Part shown: piece by piece, positions 1 through 7,525 of the stretch
Position numbering within the stretch: position 1 is the first letter of the stretch
Layout of the letters: each line of letters starts with the position of its first letter
Source: Vulcanimicrobiota bacterium
GTDB lineage: Bacteria; Vulcanimicrobiota; Vulcanimicrobiia; Eremiobacterales; Eremiobacteraceae
Direction of reading: 5' to 3'
Length of the DNA stretch: 15,875 nt
Assembly: GCA_019232725.1 (NCBI GenBank)
Contig: JAFANK010000228.1
Coordinates: 1-15,875 of the forward strand
The notes under the pieces: model-generated
The model's input: the letters and a program-made list of their open reading frames with translations, nothing else
The model's database searches: none
Told to the model about the DNA's origin: nothing
Position numbers and translations under genes: made by a program

Positions 1-2
1 TT

Positions 3-131
3 CGGCTGACCGCACGCCGCGAAGTGAGCCGCCCGGTGTTCCGCCATCTCGCATCCTACGCGTGCCGCCGCTGCCCGAACAATCCGCTGCGCGACGCGTC
101 ACCATCCGAAGTTGAGGCGGACAGCGACTAA
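3..131 (+). CDS. C-terminal fragment of an unrecognised protein (cut by left edge)
   Basis: Reading from base 3, 42 codons run without interruption to a TAA at 129-131. The fragment contains a CRRCPNNP stretch, a Cys pair two residues apart that could bind a metal or form a disulfide, and a very acidic last ten residues (EVEADSD end). I do not recognise the family. A + strand gene here is supported by the open frame and by the strong hairpin 20 nt after the stop. The other two + frames are closed within the same stretch: one by a TGA at base 7, the other by a TGA near base 113. The piece is short, so the reading is tentative. Confidence 0.4.
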   Translation, partial: RLTARREVSRPVFRHLASYACRRCPNNPLRDASPSEVEADSD

Positions 132-150
132 CCCACCGACACAGGAATGA

Positions 151-182
151 TGAAGAAGGCGGCACGCAAGCCGCCTTCTTCA
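151..182. terminator. Perfect 13-bp hairpin, probable bidirectional terminator
   Basis: TGAAGAAGGCGGC (151-163) is an exact inverted repeat of GCCGCCTTCTTCA (170-182), with a 6-nt loop. The GC-rich inner stem and the A/T-rich outer stem are typical of intrinsic terminators. The T tract is interrupted on both strands: TTCTTCATTAT on +, and TTCTTCATCATTCC on -. It lies between a + strand gene ending at 131 and a - strand gene ending at 207, so it can serve both convergent transcripts. Confidence 0.75.
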
Positions 183-206
183 TTATGTCGTCGCTTCGAA
201 TGAGGG

Positions 207-641
207 TTATGACGCATTGCTTTCGGGCTTGTATGTCCCAAACGTCCATGGATGGCCCTCGAGATCGAACGCGCGGAAGTCGTGCGAACCGTACTCCGTG
301 TCGTGTGGAGCCTGCGCGATCGTCGCGCCGGCTGCCGCCGCACGCGCGTGGAGTTCGTCGACCGCAGCAGCATCGGGCAGCACCACATACAGGCCGCCTG
401 TGACCGCATGCACTTCTCTGGGTGAGCGCACGGGGTAATCGTCGTCGCGGGAACTCCCGATCATGATGAGATTGCCGGCGACCCGCAGCTGCGCATGAGC
501 AACGCTCCCGTCATCGGCGTCATACACGACAGTCGGCGTCACGCCGAACGCGCGCTCCAGCCAGCCGATCGCTGCTCGCGCGTCCACATAACGCAGGGAT
601 GGGAAGACGGTTTGGGTGGCAGCGGTCGCGGTGTGCGGCAT
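207..641 (-). CDS. VOC superfamily protein, PhnB/glyoxalase-bleomycin-resistance-like
   Basis: The product is a 144-residue single-domain VOC protein. It has the PhnB-like pattern: an N-terminal FPSLRYVDARAAIGWLERAFG stretch (residues 13-33), a DGSVAHAQLRVAGNLIMIGS strand block near residues 44-63, and a C-terminal YGSHDFRAFDLEGHPWTFGTY block. Such proteins form beta-alpha-beta-beta-beta metal-binding folds. They include glyoxalases, dioxygenases and antibiotic-sequestering proteins, so substrate and reaction cannot be named. The ATG at 641 follows an AGGGAG ribosome-binding site at about 7 nt. It is the last gene of the - strand cluster, 48 nt after the acetyltransferase, and the hairpin at 151-182 follows it. 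Confidence 0.85.
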   Translation of the reverse strand: MPHTATAATQTVFPSLRYVDARAAIGWLERAFGVTPTVVYDADDGSVAHAQLRVAGNLIMIGSSRDDDYPVRSPREVHAVTGGLYVVLPDAAAVDELHARAAAAGATIAQAPHDTEYGSHDFRAFDLEGHPWTFGTYKPESNAS

Positions 642-689
642 GGCAGAACTCCCTATTGACGGGCGTAGGAGCCGGGGACTTTTACACCG

Positions 690-1148
690 TTACGGGCCAC
701 CCTGCTCGATGAGGCTTTTGCGAAAGCAGACCTGACGTTCCACTTCCACATATCCCAAGCGGGCGTGAGCGTGCTGGCCTTCCACGTTTTCGAGTATGGA
801 ATCTGAGCCCATCTCAGTGCAACCCTGTGCGCGCGCCCACGTTTCGGCAGCATGCACGAGCTTGCGACCCACACCGGTGCGCCGAGCCTGCGGCTGCACG
901 AACCACCCTTCGACATAGCCCACGGGGCTTGTATCGCAACCGTCTGCGTATTCGCGCAGGCTTGCCTCGACGAATCCCTCGATCGTTTGCAAGTCCGATT
1001 GGGCGACGAAGACCGCAAAGCGCGAGGGCTGGCCGACGATGCGAGAGCACTCAGTGTCGTTTTCGCCGTCCTGCAAGGCCGGCCACAATGCGGCCCGCAT
1101 GCGCTTCCATGCCGGTATGTCCCCGGCTGCGAGCGGCCGGACGATCAT
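690..1148 (-). CDS. GNAT acetyltransferase resembling aminoglycoside 6'-N-acetyltransferase, AAC(6')
   Basis: The product is a 152-residue GNAT-fold acetyltransferase. Acetyl-CoA binding is indicated by the motif-A segment at residues 79-98 (VEGWFVQPQARRTGVGRKLV), with the R-R-T-G-V-G pyrophosphate loop. Beyond the generic fold it resembles the chromosomal AAC(6')-I enzymes. It has an N-terminal W-x9-LWP spacing, GCDTSPVGYVEG before motif A, EMGSDSILEN after it, a following LGY, and a C-terminal ERQVCFRK. These enzymes acetylate the 6'-amino group of aminoglycosides such as kanamycin and tobramycin. The assignment is from remembered family patterns. The natural substrate could be another small amine. 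The gene lies 12 nt downstream of the small exported protein gene and is probably co-transcribed with it. Confidence 0.75.
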   Translation of the reverse strand: MIVRPLAAGDIPAWKRMRAALWPALQDGENDTECSRIVGQPSRFAVFVAQSDLQTIEGFVEASLREYADGCDTSPVGYVEGWFVQPQARRTGVGRKLVHAAETWARAQGCTEMGSDSILENVEGQHAHARLGYVEVERQVCFRKSLIEQGGP

Positions 1149-1160
1149 CCCGCGGAAAGC

Positions 1161-1526
1161 CTAGAGCGTTGGAGCCGGGGACGCCGTAGACATCTCGGTG
1201 ACGATCTCGGTGTCGGCTTGTTGCAGATAGCTGATCGCTTGCGTGACGTGATCGGTATGTGCCTGCGGGTATTCCTCGAGCATGCTGATGAGCCGCTCGA
1301 GGTGCCGGTGGATGCGTTCCAGATTCGTCGGACCTGCAGCGCCATGGCGATGCAGATTAGGCGGATAGATGCTCGACCCCGGCCGCGGCGACCTGGTGGG
1401 CACTGCCGAGAAGCCAGGAAATGGCGTCGCGTTCGGCATCGGGGTTGCCGCCATGGCCGCAGCTGCGACGGCCGTGATGCCGGCGGTCGCGCTTGCGACC
1501 GTAGTGAGAAAATGCTTGCGCTCCAT
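1161..1526 (-). CDS. Small exported protein of unknown function
   Basis: The product is 121 residues with a clear export signal. MERKHFLTT is followed by an Ala-rich hydrophobic stretch to about residue 27 (AAAAMAAT). The RKHFL start resembles a degenerate Tat motif but could equally be Sec. A Pro/Ser-rich linker (about 28-60) leads to a helical C-terminal part with many His and Glu (LERIHRHLERLISMLEEY, then AISYLQQADTEIVTEM). I recognise no family. The ATG at 1526 is preceded by AAAGGAG at about 12 nt. It sits 47 nt after the DUF1501 gene, so it may belong to the same exported system. That link rests on position alone. Confidence 0.7.
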   Translation of the reverse strand: MERKHFLTTVASATAGITAVAAAAMAATPMPNATPFPGFSAVPTRSPRPGSSIYPPNLHRHGAAGPTNLERIHRHLERLISMLEEYPQAHTDHVTQAISYLQQADTEIVTEMSTASPAPTL

Positions 1527-1573
1527 GTGAACCGGTTGCTCCTTTGGTCCCCCCGACGCTTTTGGTGTGGGCG

Positions 1574-2797
1574 CTACGCGAAATTCAAGGTATCAAAGGA
1601 TGCGCCCAGCACGGGTTCCGGTGCCACGCCCAGCCAGCGCTGCAAGACGGTCGCATACACGGAACGGAAATCGGTGTGCCATTTGAGGTTGCCGAAATCC
1701 AAGTCCGTGAGGCTGGGATGATCGCCGTACACGCCGCCGCGCACGGCACCGCCGACAACGAAGATCGGCGCAGCCGTACCGTGGTCCGTGCCACGGTTCG
1801 CGTTTTCTTCGACGCGGCGCCCGAACTCCGAGAACGTCATGGTCATAACGTCGCCGTCGAGTCCGTGGGCAGCGAGGTCGTCGTAGAACGCCTTCATGCC
1901 GTCGCCGAATTGCTGCAGCAGACGGTCTTGCGTGCCACGTTGGCCCGTGTGCGTGTCGAATGAACCCAAGCTCACGTAGATGACCTTCGTGCCGACGCCG
2001 GCCGCGATCACCGCCGCAGCGAGATTCAAGCCCTGTGCGAACGGCGTCGCCGGATATTGCACGGCCGGCTTGTAGCCCGCGACCAGATGCGGCAGCGCGT
2101 TCGCGCTGGCATTTGCGTCATGCTCGACTTCCTGGACGAGCGACAAGTATGGGCTCTGGAATGGATAGCTCGTGCCGCTGCCGTTGAGGATCTGGTCCGC
2201 GTGGGCTTGCTCGGAACGCGTGCCGCCGAACGTGCCCATGCGAAAACCTTCGACGGTGGGAACGTCGGTCGCGTCGGCCACGAGCATCTTCGGCAAAATG
2301 GGTCCGATCGCGAGGCCTTTGAACAGATCGCTCTTGGGCAAGCCCGCGGTGTCGAGGTATCGTCCGGCCCAGCCTGTCTCAATGATGCGCTCGGGCGCCG
2401 CCGTCTGCCAGATCTCTGTCGATCGGAAATGCGAAAGGTTAGGATTGGGGTAGTGCACGCCTTGTAATATCGCGACGCGGTGTGCATCGTACAAGGCCTT
2501 GAGACCTGCGAGATTGGGATTGAGCCCCAGCTCGCTATCGATGCGCAGGACATCGCCGGCCGGAATATTGATCGTTGGGCGCACGCGATAGTAACTCGGG
2601 TCGCCGTAGGGGACAAGCGTGTTGAGCCCGTCATTGCCGCCTTGCAAGTTGACGACCACGAGCGTGCGCACGCCCGCCGAACCCGGCGCCGTGATCGCGC
2701 TCGCGGCCCGCGCCGCGCGTCCGAAGATCGAGTCGATGGCCAAAAAGCCCGCGAACGCACCGACGCCTTGCTTGAGGAATTGCCTACGATTAGACAT
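1574..2797 (-). CDS. DUF1501 family protein with Tat signal peptide
   Basis: The product is 407 residues from the chosen ATG at 2797. That start puts a twin-arginine motif (NRRQFLKQG) at residues 3-11, before a hydrophobic stretch and an ARAASA-type cleavage region near 28-34. AGGAGAGG lies about 11 nt upstream. An in-frame start at 2854 would add 19 residues of non-signal sequence overlapping the previous gene. Family hallmarks are GGNDGLN (53-59), SEFGRR (323-328) and GTDHGTA (336-342). DUF1501 proteins are exported and related to the alkaline phosphatase/sulfatase fold. Their biochemical role is not established, and they nearly always pair with DUF1800, as here (22-nt gap). Length is normal for the family. 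Confidence 0.92.
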   Translation of the reverse strand: MSNRRQFLKQGVGAFAGFLAIDSIFGRAARAASAITAPGSAGVRTLVVVNLQGGNDGLNTLVPYGDPSYYRVRPTINIPAGDVLRIDSELGLNPNLAGLKALYDAHRVAILQGVHYPNPNLSHFRSTEIWQTAAPERIIETGWAGRYLDTAGLPKSDLFKGLAIGPILPKMLVADATDVPTVEGFRMGTFGGTRSEQAHADQILNGSGTSYPFQSPYLSLVQEVEHDANASANALPHLVAGYKPAVQYPATPFAQGLNLAAAVIAAGVGTKVIYVSLGSFDTHTGQRGTQDRLLQQFGDGMKAFYDDLAAHGLDGDVMTMTFSEFGRRVEENANRGTDHGTAAPIFVVGGAVRGGVYGDHPSLTDLDFGNLKWHTDFRSVYATVLQRWLGVAPEPVLGASFDTLNFA

Positions 2798-2819
2798 GGG
2801 TTTGCACGCCTCTCCTAGT

Positions 2820-4331
2820 TCACGCGAGCTGGTACGCGGGCAACGCCATCGCAAGGCTCACGCCGCCGCGCACTTTTTCTTCGAAGTTCTCGCCCGACAG
2901 GGCGACGCGATTTCCGACGCCGTCCGTGCTGAGGTAATGGAGGATGTCGCTCGTCTGTTGAGCGGTCGCATCGCCCTGCACGACCGTATCCACGATGCGT
3001 TCGCCGACCGACACCGGGTCGTTCTGCACGGCTCCCGCCACCCACATCTCCGGGCTTCCAAGATGCGTTGCAGGGGACGTGTAGATCTGCGGGTCCATGC
3101 CCGACGGCATGTTCGCATTCATCGCCATCGTGGCGAGATTGGATTGCGCCGCCGGCTTGAACATGACGAGCTGGCGCAAGTACGTGAGCCGCGCGAGATA
3201 CGTTCCCGTGTTGAGCCACAGGCTGCCGCCGGGCCATCCCGCGACATTGGGCGGTTGCATCGGGATCTGTCCCATGACGGCGAGTGCGCCCAGCGTGCGC
3301 GCGCCGACCTCGTTGGCGCCGAGCATCTTCATGGCGCCGATGGCCACTTCGAGCGGGCTCTTGACGAGCGCGCGATACGCGCGCTCTGAATAGAAGACGT
3401 TGGAGCGCAAGAGCACGCCCATCGCGCGGCCTGTGTTGTAACCGCTCGCGCGGAACGTGGCGGCAAGCGCGTCGATGAGCTCGGGTTCGGGATCGTCATA
3501 GACGAACGCGCGCAAGAATTTGCGCGCCATGAATCGTGCCGTGGCGGGCTGTTGCATGATGATATCGACGACGGCGTCGCCCGTGAAGGGGCCCGTCTGC
3601 CCTAAGAACGTCTTGACCCCGTCGTCATGCCAGCGCGGATTGTACGCGTACATGCCGGTCGAGCGGTCGACGGTGTTCCCGGTGAACGCACGCGCCGCTT
3701 GGCGGACATCTTCCTCGCTATAGTTGCCGACGCCCATGGTGAACAGCTCCATGAGCTCGCGCGCGTAGTTCTCATTGGGATGCTGCGCGCGGTTGGCGAT
3801 GCCGTCGAGGTAGTGCAGCATCGCCGGGTCGCGCGAGATCTCGTGCGTGAGCTGCGCATAGTCGCCAAGCGCAAACCGCCGGAACAGCGTGTATTGGTCC
3901 ACCATCATCTGCGGCGTGATGCCTTTTTGGTTGATGCCGCTCGTGAAGTGGTTGCTCCAGAAGTACACCATCCGCTCTTGCAGCGGGTTCGGCGTGTGCA
4001 GGCAGCGGTTCAGCCACCACAGCTGCGTGCGGATGATCGCCGTGCGCCGCTGTTGCGGATCGACGACAGGGCCGGGACCGTAGCTGATGTCCCCATCGGG
4101 AGCAGCGGGTAATGCATCCGGCTGCGGATGCATGAGCCGCGCGACGCTGGCCTGCATGCCGGCGTCGGCGACTGCGGCGATTTCAGCTTGCGAACCGCCA
4201 AAGCCGGCGCGCCGCAGTAGATGCGCTGCGAGCCGGCGATCCCATGGGCCGCGGTATTCGGCCAGTGCCTGCGATACGTCGAGCGTGCCGGCAGGCCGAA
4301 ATTCGGCAGGTTGCTGACCTGGTGCGCTCAT
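2820..4331 (-). CDS. DUF1800 family protein
   Basis: The product is 503 residues and matches DUF1800 across its length: HLLRRAGF (37-44), FWSNHF (124-129), NYARELMELFTMG (188-200) followed by QAARAFTGNT, and a C-terminal VAGWPGG-x-LWLN block. The biochemical function of the family is unknown. It is the usual genomic partner of DUF1501, whose start lies 22 nt downstream. No signal peptide or membrane segment is visible at the N-terminus, unlike its partner. It could therefore be cytoplasmic, or exported bound to the Tat-targeted DUF1501 protein (inference). The ATG at 4331 has only a weak, distant AAAGG upstream. It is the first gene of the - strand cluster. Confidence 0.92.
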   Translation of the reverse strand: MSAPGQQPAEFRPAGTLDVSQALAEYRGPWDRRLAAHLLRRAGFGGSQAEIAAVADAGMQASVARLMHPQPDALPAAPDGDISYGPGPVVDPQQRRTAIIRTQLWWLNRCLHTPNPLQERMVYFWSNHFTSGINQKGITPQMMVDQYTLFRRFALGDYAQLTHEISRDPAMLHYLDGIANRAQHPNENYARELMELFTMGVGNYSEEDVRQAARAFTGNTVDRSTGMYAYNPRWHDDGVKTFLGQTGPFTGDAVVDIIMQQPATARFMARKFLRAFVYDDPEPELIDALAATFRASGYNTGRAMGVLLRSNVFYSERAYRALVKSPLEVAIGAMKMLGANEVGARTLGALAVMGQIPMQPPNVAGWPGGSLWLNTGTYLARLTYLRQLVMFKPAAQSNLATMAMNANMPSGMDPQIYTSPATHLGSPEMWVAGAVQNDPVSVGERIVDTVVQGDATAQQTSDILHYLSTDGVGNRVALSGENFEEKVRGGVSLAMALPAYQLA

Positions 4332-4356
4332 CGGGCGTCGTTACCGCGCCTTTCTG

Positions 4357-4387
4357 CTCATAGGGCCCCTTCGCATTGTATCGTCAA
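4357..4387 (-). promoter_or_regulatory. Candidate promoter for the DUF1800/DUF1501 cluster
   Basis: On the - strand, TTGACG (4387-4382) matches five of six bases of a sigma70-type -35 box. It is followed 19 nt later by TATGAG (4362-4357) as a poor -10 box. The start codon of the DUF1800 gene lies 26 nt beyond. Spacing is longer than ideal. A second -10-like hexamer, TACAAT, lies just inside the spacer but has no good -35 partner. Confidence 0.25.
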
Positions 4388-4459
4388 CAACGTGAGACAG
4401 ACTTGAAGCGGCTATGAGACTTGCATGAGAAACGCAAAATTGCGCCCAAAGTTCGCAGC

Positions 4460-5980
4460 ATGCCATACGATGCCATCGTGGTGGGTGCGGGCCACAACGG
4501 ACTCATCGCCGCCGCATACCTGGCCAAGGCCGGCCAGAAGGTCCTCGTGCTCGAACGCAGCGACCAGATTGGCGGCGCGGCAATCAGCGAGCATCCTTGG
4601 GCGGGTTGGACGGTCTCAGCCGCGTCCTACGTGGTCAGCCTCCTCCACCCGGACATCGTCCGGGATCTCGATCTCGAAGCGCACGGCTATCACGCGTACC
4701 TCAAAGACCCAGCGTCGTTCACCTCGACGCAAGACGGCCAGTCGCTTTTGCTGTGGCGCAATCCGGAAGAGACGCGCAAGGAGATCTCGCGCTTTTGCAG
4801 CGCTGACGTGGCCGGTCTTGAGGCGCTCGAACAGACGTTGTGCGGGTATGCCCGCGAGATCTACGATTCGTTCTTCGATGAAGAACCACGCTTTGACAAA
4901 TTGTCGGCGCAAGCGCAAGCGATGTTCCGCGGTTCAGCGGCCGAGTTCGTGGAGCAATACGTGACGACGCCGATGCTGCAAGCCGCGATCGCAAACGACG
5001 GCGTCGTAGGCACCTTTGAGGGACCGCGTAACCCAGGCACGGGGTACGTGCTTGCGCACCACTACGCAGGCCGCGTCATGGGTATACAGGGCGCCTGGGC
5101 GTACGTGCGCGGCGGCATGGGGTCGATCTCCAAAGCGGCCGCGGGAGCGGCGCAAGGGTTCGGCGCGGTCATCAAGACGCAATCACCGGTCGGCATGGTC
5201 CTCGTCGACGGCGGCTATGCCAAAGGCGTCGTGCTCGATGATGGGACGGAAATCGAGTCGCGCTACGTGCTTTCGGGCGCGGATCCGATCTCGACGTTCC
5301 TGACGATGGTGCCCAGCGGCACGCTCGAGCCTGCGTTTGTGGAGCGGGTGCGCAGCTGGCGCTGCGAAGGCCCGTCGATGAAGCTCAACATCGCGCTCGG
5401 CGAGCTGCCCAACTTCAGCAGTCGTCCATCGGGTGAATCCGCGCCGCAGCACAACGCGACGATCCACGTCGCTCCCGACGTCGATTATCTGCAACGCGCG
5501 TATGAGGATGCGCGCGACGGCCTGCCTTCCAAGGAGCCCATGCTCGAGATGTTCTTGCAGACGCCGAGTGATTTCACGCTTGCGCCGAAGGGCAAGCATC
5601 TGCTCTCGGTGTTCGCACAATACTTCCCCTACACGCGCTCGGACGGTGAGTGGACTGACGCACGGCGCGAAGCCGCCGCCGACGCTATCGTGGCAACCAT
5701 CGGGAAGTACGCACCCAACGTGCCTAACGCCGTGGAAGCACGTCAGATCCTCACGCCGTACGACCTCGAGCGCCGGTTCGGCCTGCCCAAAGGACACATC
5801 TTCCACGGCGAGCTCTTGCCGGGGCAGATCTTTGAGGATCGCTTCGACGTACGAACGCCGCTGCGCGGTTTGTATCTGTGCGGCTCGGGAACACATCCCG
5901 GTGGGTGCGTCAGCGGCGCTCCGGGTGTGCGCGGCGCGCGTGCTGCGCTCAAAGACGTTGCCGCAGCAGCCGCTCGCTGA
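4460..5980 (+). CDS. FAD-dependent oxidoreductase, PYROXD2 / phytoene-dehydrogenase-related
   Basis: The product is 506 residues with an N-terminal dinucleotide-binding Rossmann motif (VVGAGHNG, residues 7-14), an acidic ribose-binding Glu (LER at 31-33) and the DQIGGAA extension. The C-terminal FAD signature LCGSGTHPGGCVSGAPG begins near residue 473. This pattern is typical of the PYROXD2-like branch rather than of true carotenoid desaturases. The substrate is unknown, and no phytoene synthase or carotenoid gene lies beside it. I chose ATG 4460 because MPYDAIVVGAG begins directly at the FAD-binding strand. A TTG at 4421 would add 13 basic residues, and neither start has a clear ribosome-binding site. 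It is transcribed away from the DUF1800 cluster and is distinct from the squalene-related HpnE farther right. Confidence 0.88.
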   Translation: MPYDAIVVGAGHNGLIAAAYLAKAGQKVLVLERSDQIGGAAISEHPWAGWTVSAASYVVSLLHPDIVRDLDLEAHGYHAYLKDPASFTSTQDGQSLLLWRNPEETRKEISRFCSADVAGLEALEQTLCGYAREIYDSFFDEEPRFDKLSAQAQAMFRGSAAEFVEQYVTTPMLQAAIANDGVVGTFEGPRNPGTGYVLAHHYAGRVMGIQGAWAYVRGGMGSISKAAAGAAQGFGAVIKTQSPVGMVLVDGGYAKGVVLDDGTEIESRYVLSGADPISTFLTMVPSGTLEPAFVERVRSWRCEGPSMKLNIALGELPNFSSRPSGESAPQHNATIHVAPDVDYLQRAYEDARDGLPSKEPMLEMFLQTPSDFTLAPKGKHLLSVFAQYFPYTRSDGEWTDARREAAADAIVATIGKYAPNVPNAVEARQILTPYDLERRFGLPKGHIFHGELLPGQIFEDRFDVRTPLRGLYLCGSGTHPGGCVSGAPGVRGARAALKDVAAAAAR

Positions 5981-5985
5981 AACAC

Positions 5986-6036
5986 ACCGCGGTCCTGCGC
6001 GGTATAAATGTAGGGTCGGTTTCTTTAGAGCCGACC
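5986..6036 (+). promoter_or_regulatory. Hairpin pair and possible -10 element before the DUF1232 gene
   Basis: ACCGCG (5986-5991) pairs with CGCGGT (5998-6003), a 6-bp stem just after the oxidoreductase stop but without a T tract. TATAAA (6003-6008) matches five of six bases of a -10 box, though no -35 box is visible. GGTCGG (6014-6019) pairs with CCGACC (6031-6036) and would sit at the 5' end of a transcript starting near 6015, before the ATG at 6053. The promoter reading is tentative. Confidence 0.3.
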
Positions 6037-6052
6037 GTGTGAAAGTGAGATC

Positions 6053-6358
6053 ATGATCGGATTGTTGATTCGGATGAAGACGCTGTGGGCACTGCGCAAG
6101 CAGGCGGCACGGGTGGGTCGGCTTTTTGTCGATCAGCGCGTCCCGATGTCGCTCAAAATGCTGACGGGCCTCGGCGCGCTGCTCATCATGTCGCCGGTGG
6201 ACCTGCTCGGTGATATTCCGGTGCTCGGGATGGTCGATGACACACTGCTGCTGGTTGCGCTCGCGTGGTTATTCGTCCGCCTGTGCCCACCAGCCGTGGT
6301 CGCTGAATATACGGCCGCCGCTCAGGCGGGGCGCCTCAAGAATATTACCCCGCGCTGA
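6053..6358 (+). CDS. DUF1232 (YkvA-like) small membrane protein
   Basis: The product is 101 residues with the DUF1232 core SPVDLLGDIPVLGMVDDTLLL at residues 47-67. It is flanked by hydrophobic helices (GLGALLIM before, LVALAWLFVRLC after). A basic amphipathic N-terminus precedes them. The family is widespread, short and membrane-associated, with no established biochemical function. Length and core position are normal. The ATG at 6053 has GTGAGA a few bases upstream. The gene's last 14 bp overlap the end of the opposite-strand gene at 6345-6971. Confidence 0.85.
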   Translation: MIGLLIRMKTLWALRKQAARVGRLFVDQRVPMSLKMLTGLGALLIMSPVDLLGDIPVLGMVDDTLLLVALAWLFVRLCPPAVVAEYTAAAQAGRLKNITPR

Positions 6359-6971
6359 CGTTTTTGCGCTTGAAGAGGAACACGCGCCGGTCCGGCGTCT
6401 TGGTCCTGTAGGACTCCACAAAGCGAAAACCGTTCTCGTCCGCGAGGTTGAGGGCAGCCTCGACTTTGGTCGCGCAATGCGTCGAGAGTTCGAGCGCCAT
6501 GTAGCGGCCGCCGCCTGGCGCTGCGTGGCGGATGCCTGATGTGGCTCGCCGCACGAGACGCCCGATCGCCTCGATGAGCGCAGCGCCGATCGGCTCCCCC
6601 GCGATGAACAGCTTGCTGCCGACGGCCTCGACGGGCAGTCGCCCCGTGGATTCATCGATCAACGCGAGATCGCGACGGTTCTTGCTGCGTGCGACAGAAA
6701 ATTTATGTTCGCGATAGACGACTTCGATAGCCTGACTGCCATCCGGCAGCGCAAGCCGATCGCGCTCGGTGATCTGTGCGCCCGCCGGCAAGCCGGCGTT
6801 GAGCGCTGCGAGTTCCTCGGCCAAAAGATTTTGCACGAGTCGCCATGCATCGTCTGCGCGTTCCTGCGGCGAACGCGCTTCGTGGCCGATATCGGCATAT
6901 TCACGCAGCCGTTCGCGAATATCGTTCCGCGCCTGGACGACTTCGATGTCGCTTCGAAGCTCTTGCAGCAA
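6345..6971 (-). CDS. Hypothetical protein, 208 residues
   Basis: I do not recognise this protein. The N-terminal third is charged and helical (residues 1-60, with RNDIRERLREYAD and RADDAWRLVQNLLAEEL), possibly coiled-coil. A middle beta-rich part follows (IEVVYREHKFSVARS). The C-terminal segment EAALNLADENGFRFVESY, then RRVFLFKRK, loosely recalls the DUF4177-type helix-strand pattern. No signal peptide or membrane segment is seen. The start is a TTG at 6971, chosen because GAGGG lies 9 nt upstream and no better ATG exists. It is convergent with the DUF1232 gene, with a 14-bp overlap of the two 3' ends, and divergent from the membrane protein gene at 7100. Confidence 0.65.
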   Translation of the reverse strand: MLQELRSDIEVVQARNDIRERLREYADIGHEARSPQERADDAWRLVQNLLAEELAALNAGLPAGAQITERDRLALPDGSQAIEVVYREHKFSVARSKNRRDLALIDESTGRLPVEAVGSKLFIAGEPIGAALIEAIGRLVRRATSGIRHAAPGGGRYMALELSTHCATKVEAALNLADENGFRFVESYRTKTPDRRVFLFKRKNVSAG

Positions 6972-7099
6972 CAGTGAGGACCCTCAAGTGCAAAGGTGAG
7001 GGCGAGTGGGTTCTGACGCCCGCTCGAAAATCTCCTACCGGGCGCGAGACAAGGGGACGCGAAGGTGGCCAAGCTTGCCGAAGGCAAAGCATCCGGCAG

Positions 7100-7525
7100 A
7101 TGGCAACCCCTATCTCCATCGCGAATATCGCGCGCGTCGCGGCCGGTGCTCTTGCGCTCGTGTGGGCGCTCGTCGCGCTGGGCGAAGCGCTCGCCGCCTT
7201 GACTGCGCGCGGCGTTGACGTCTTGCTTGCCGCCGAGATCGCGACTGCTGTTTTGCTCGCCACCGGTGCGCTCATGAGTTTCGGCCGCCGGAGATGGTGG
7301 CGCTTTGTGCTGGTGATCGCAGCGGCCGCACTGACCGTCGTGAGGCTCGTGTCGGTGCTCGGCACAGGTGATACGCTGCTCGTCGCCACAAGCGTCGCGA
7401 TGTTTGTCGCTATCGCAGTAGTTGCCGCGGTGGCAACACCGGGCAATGCAGATGGTGGACGAACGGCAGGCCGCCCGAACCCGCGTCATACAGGGGTCCC
7501 GCCGAGTCGCCCACATATATCGTAA
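7100..7525 (+). CDS. Small integral membrane protein, four predicted helices
   Basis: The 141-residue product has four hydrophobic segments: about residues 7-33 (VAAGALALVWALVALGEALAAL), 39-59 (VLLAAEIATAVLLATGALMS), 66-86 (WWRFVLVIAAAALTVVRLVSVL) and 92-113 (LLVATSVAMFVAIAVVAAVA). A polar Pro/Arg-rich tail follows. A basic loop (GRRRWWR) between helices two and three suggests a cytoplasmic side. I recognise no family. The frame stays open upstream to 6845, but that part reads as Arg-rich non-coding sequence, so the ATG at 7100 is preferred despite a weak ribosome-binding site. It could be a subunit or accessory of an unknown membrane function. Confidence 0.55.
   Translation: MATPISIANIARVAAGALALVWALVALGEALAALTARGVDVLLAAEIATAVLLATGALMSFGRRRWWRFVLVIAAAALTVVRLVSVLGTGDTLLVATSVAMFVAIAVVAAVATPGNADGGRTAGRPNPRHTGVPPSRPHIS

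Noticed and set aside
852..1721. 289-codon + strand open frame
   Set aside because: It is antisense to the acetyltransferase, the small exported protein and the end of DUF1501, all of which have recognisable signals. Its translation has no family features.
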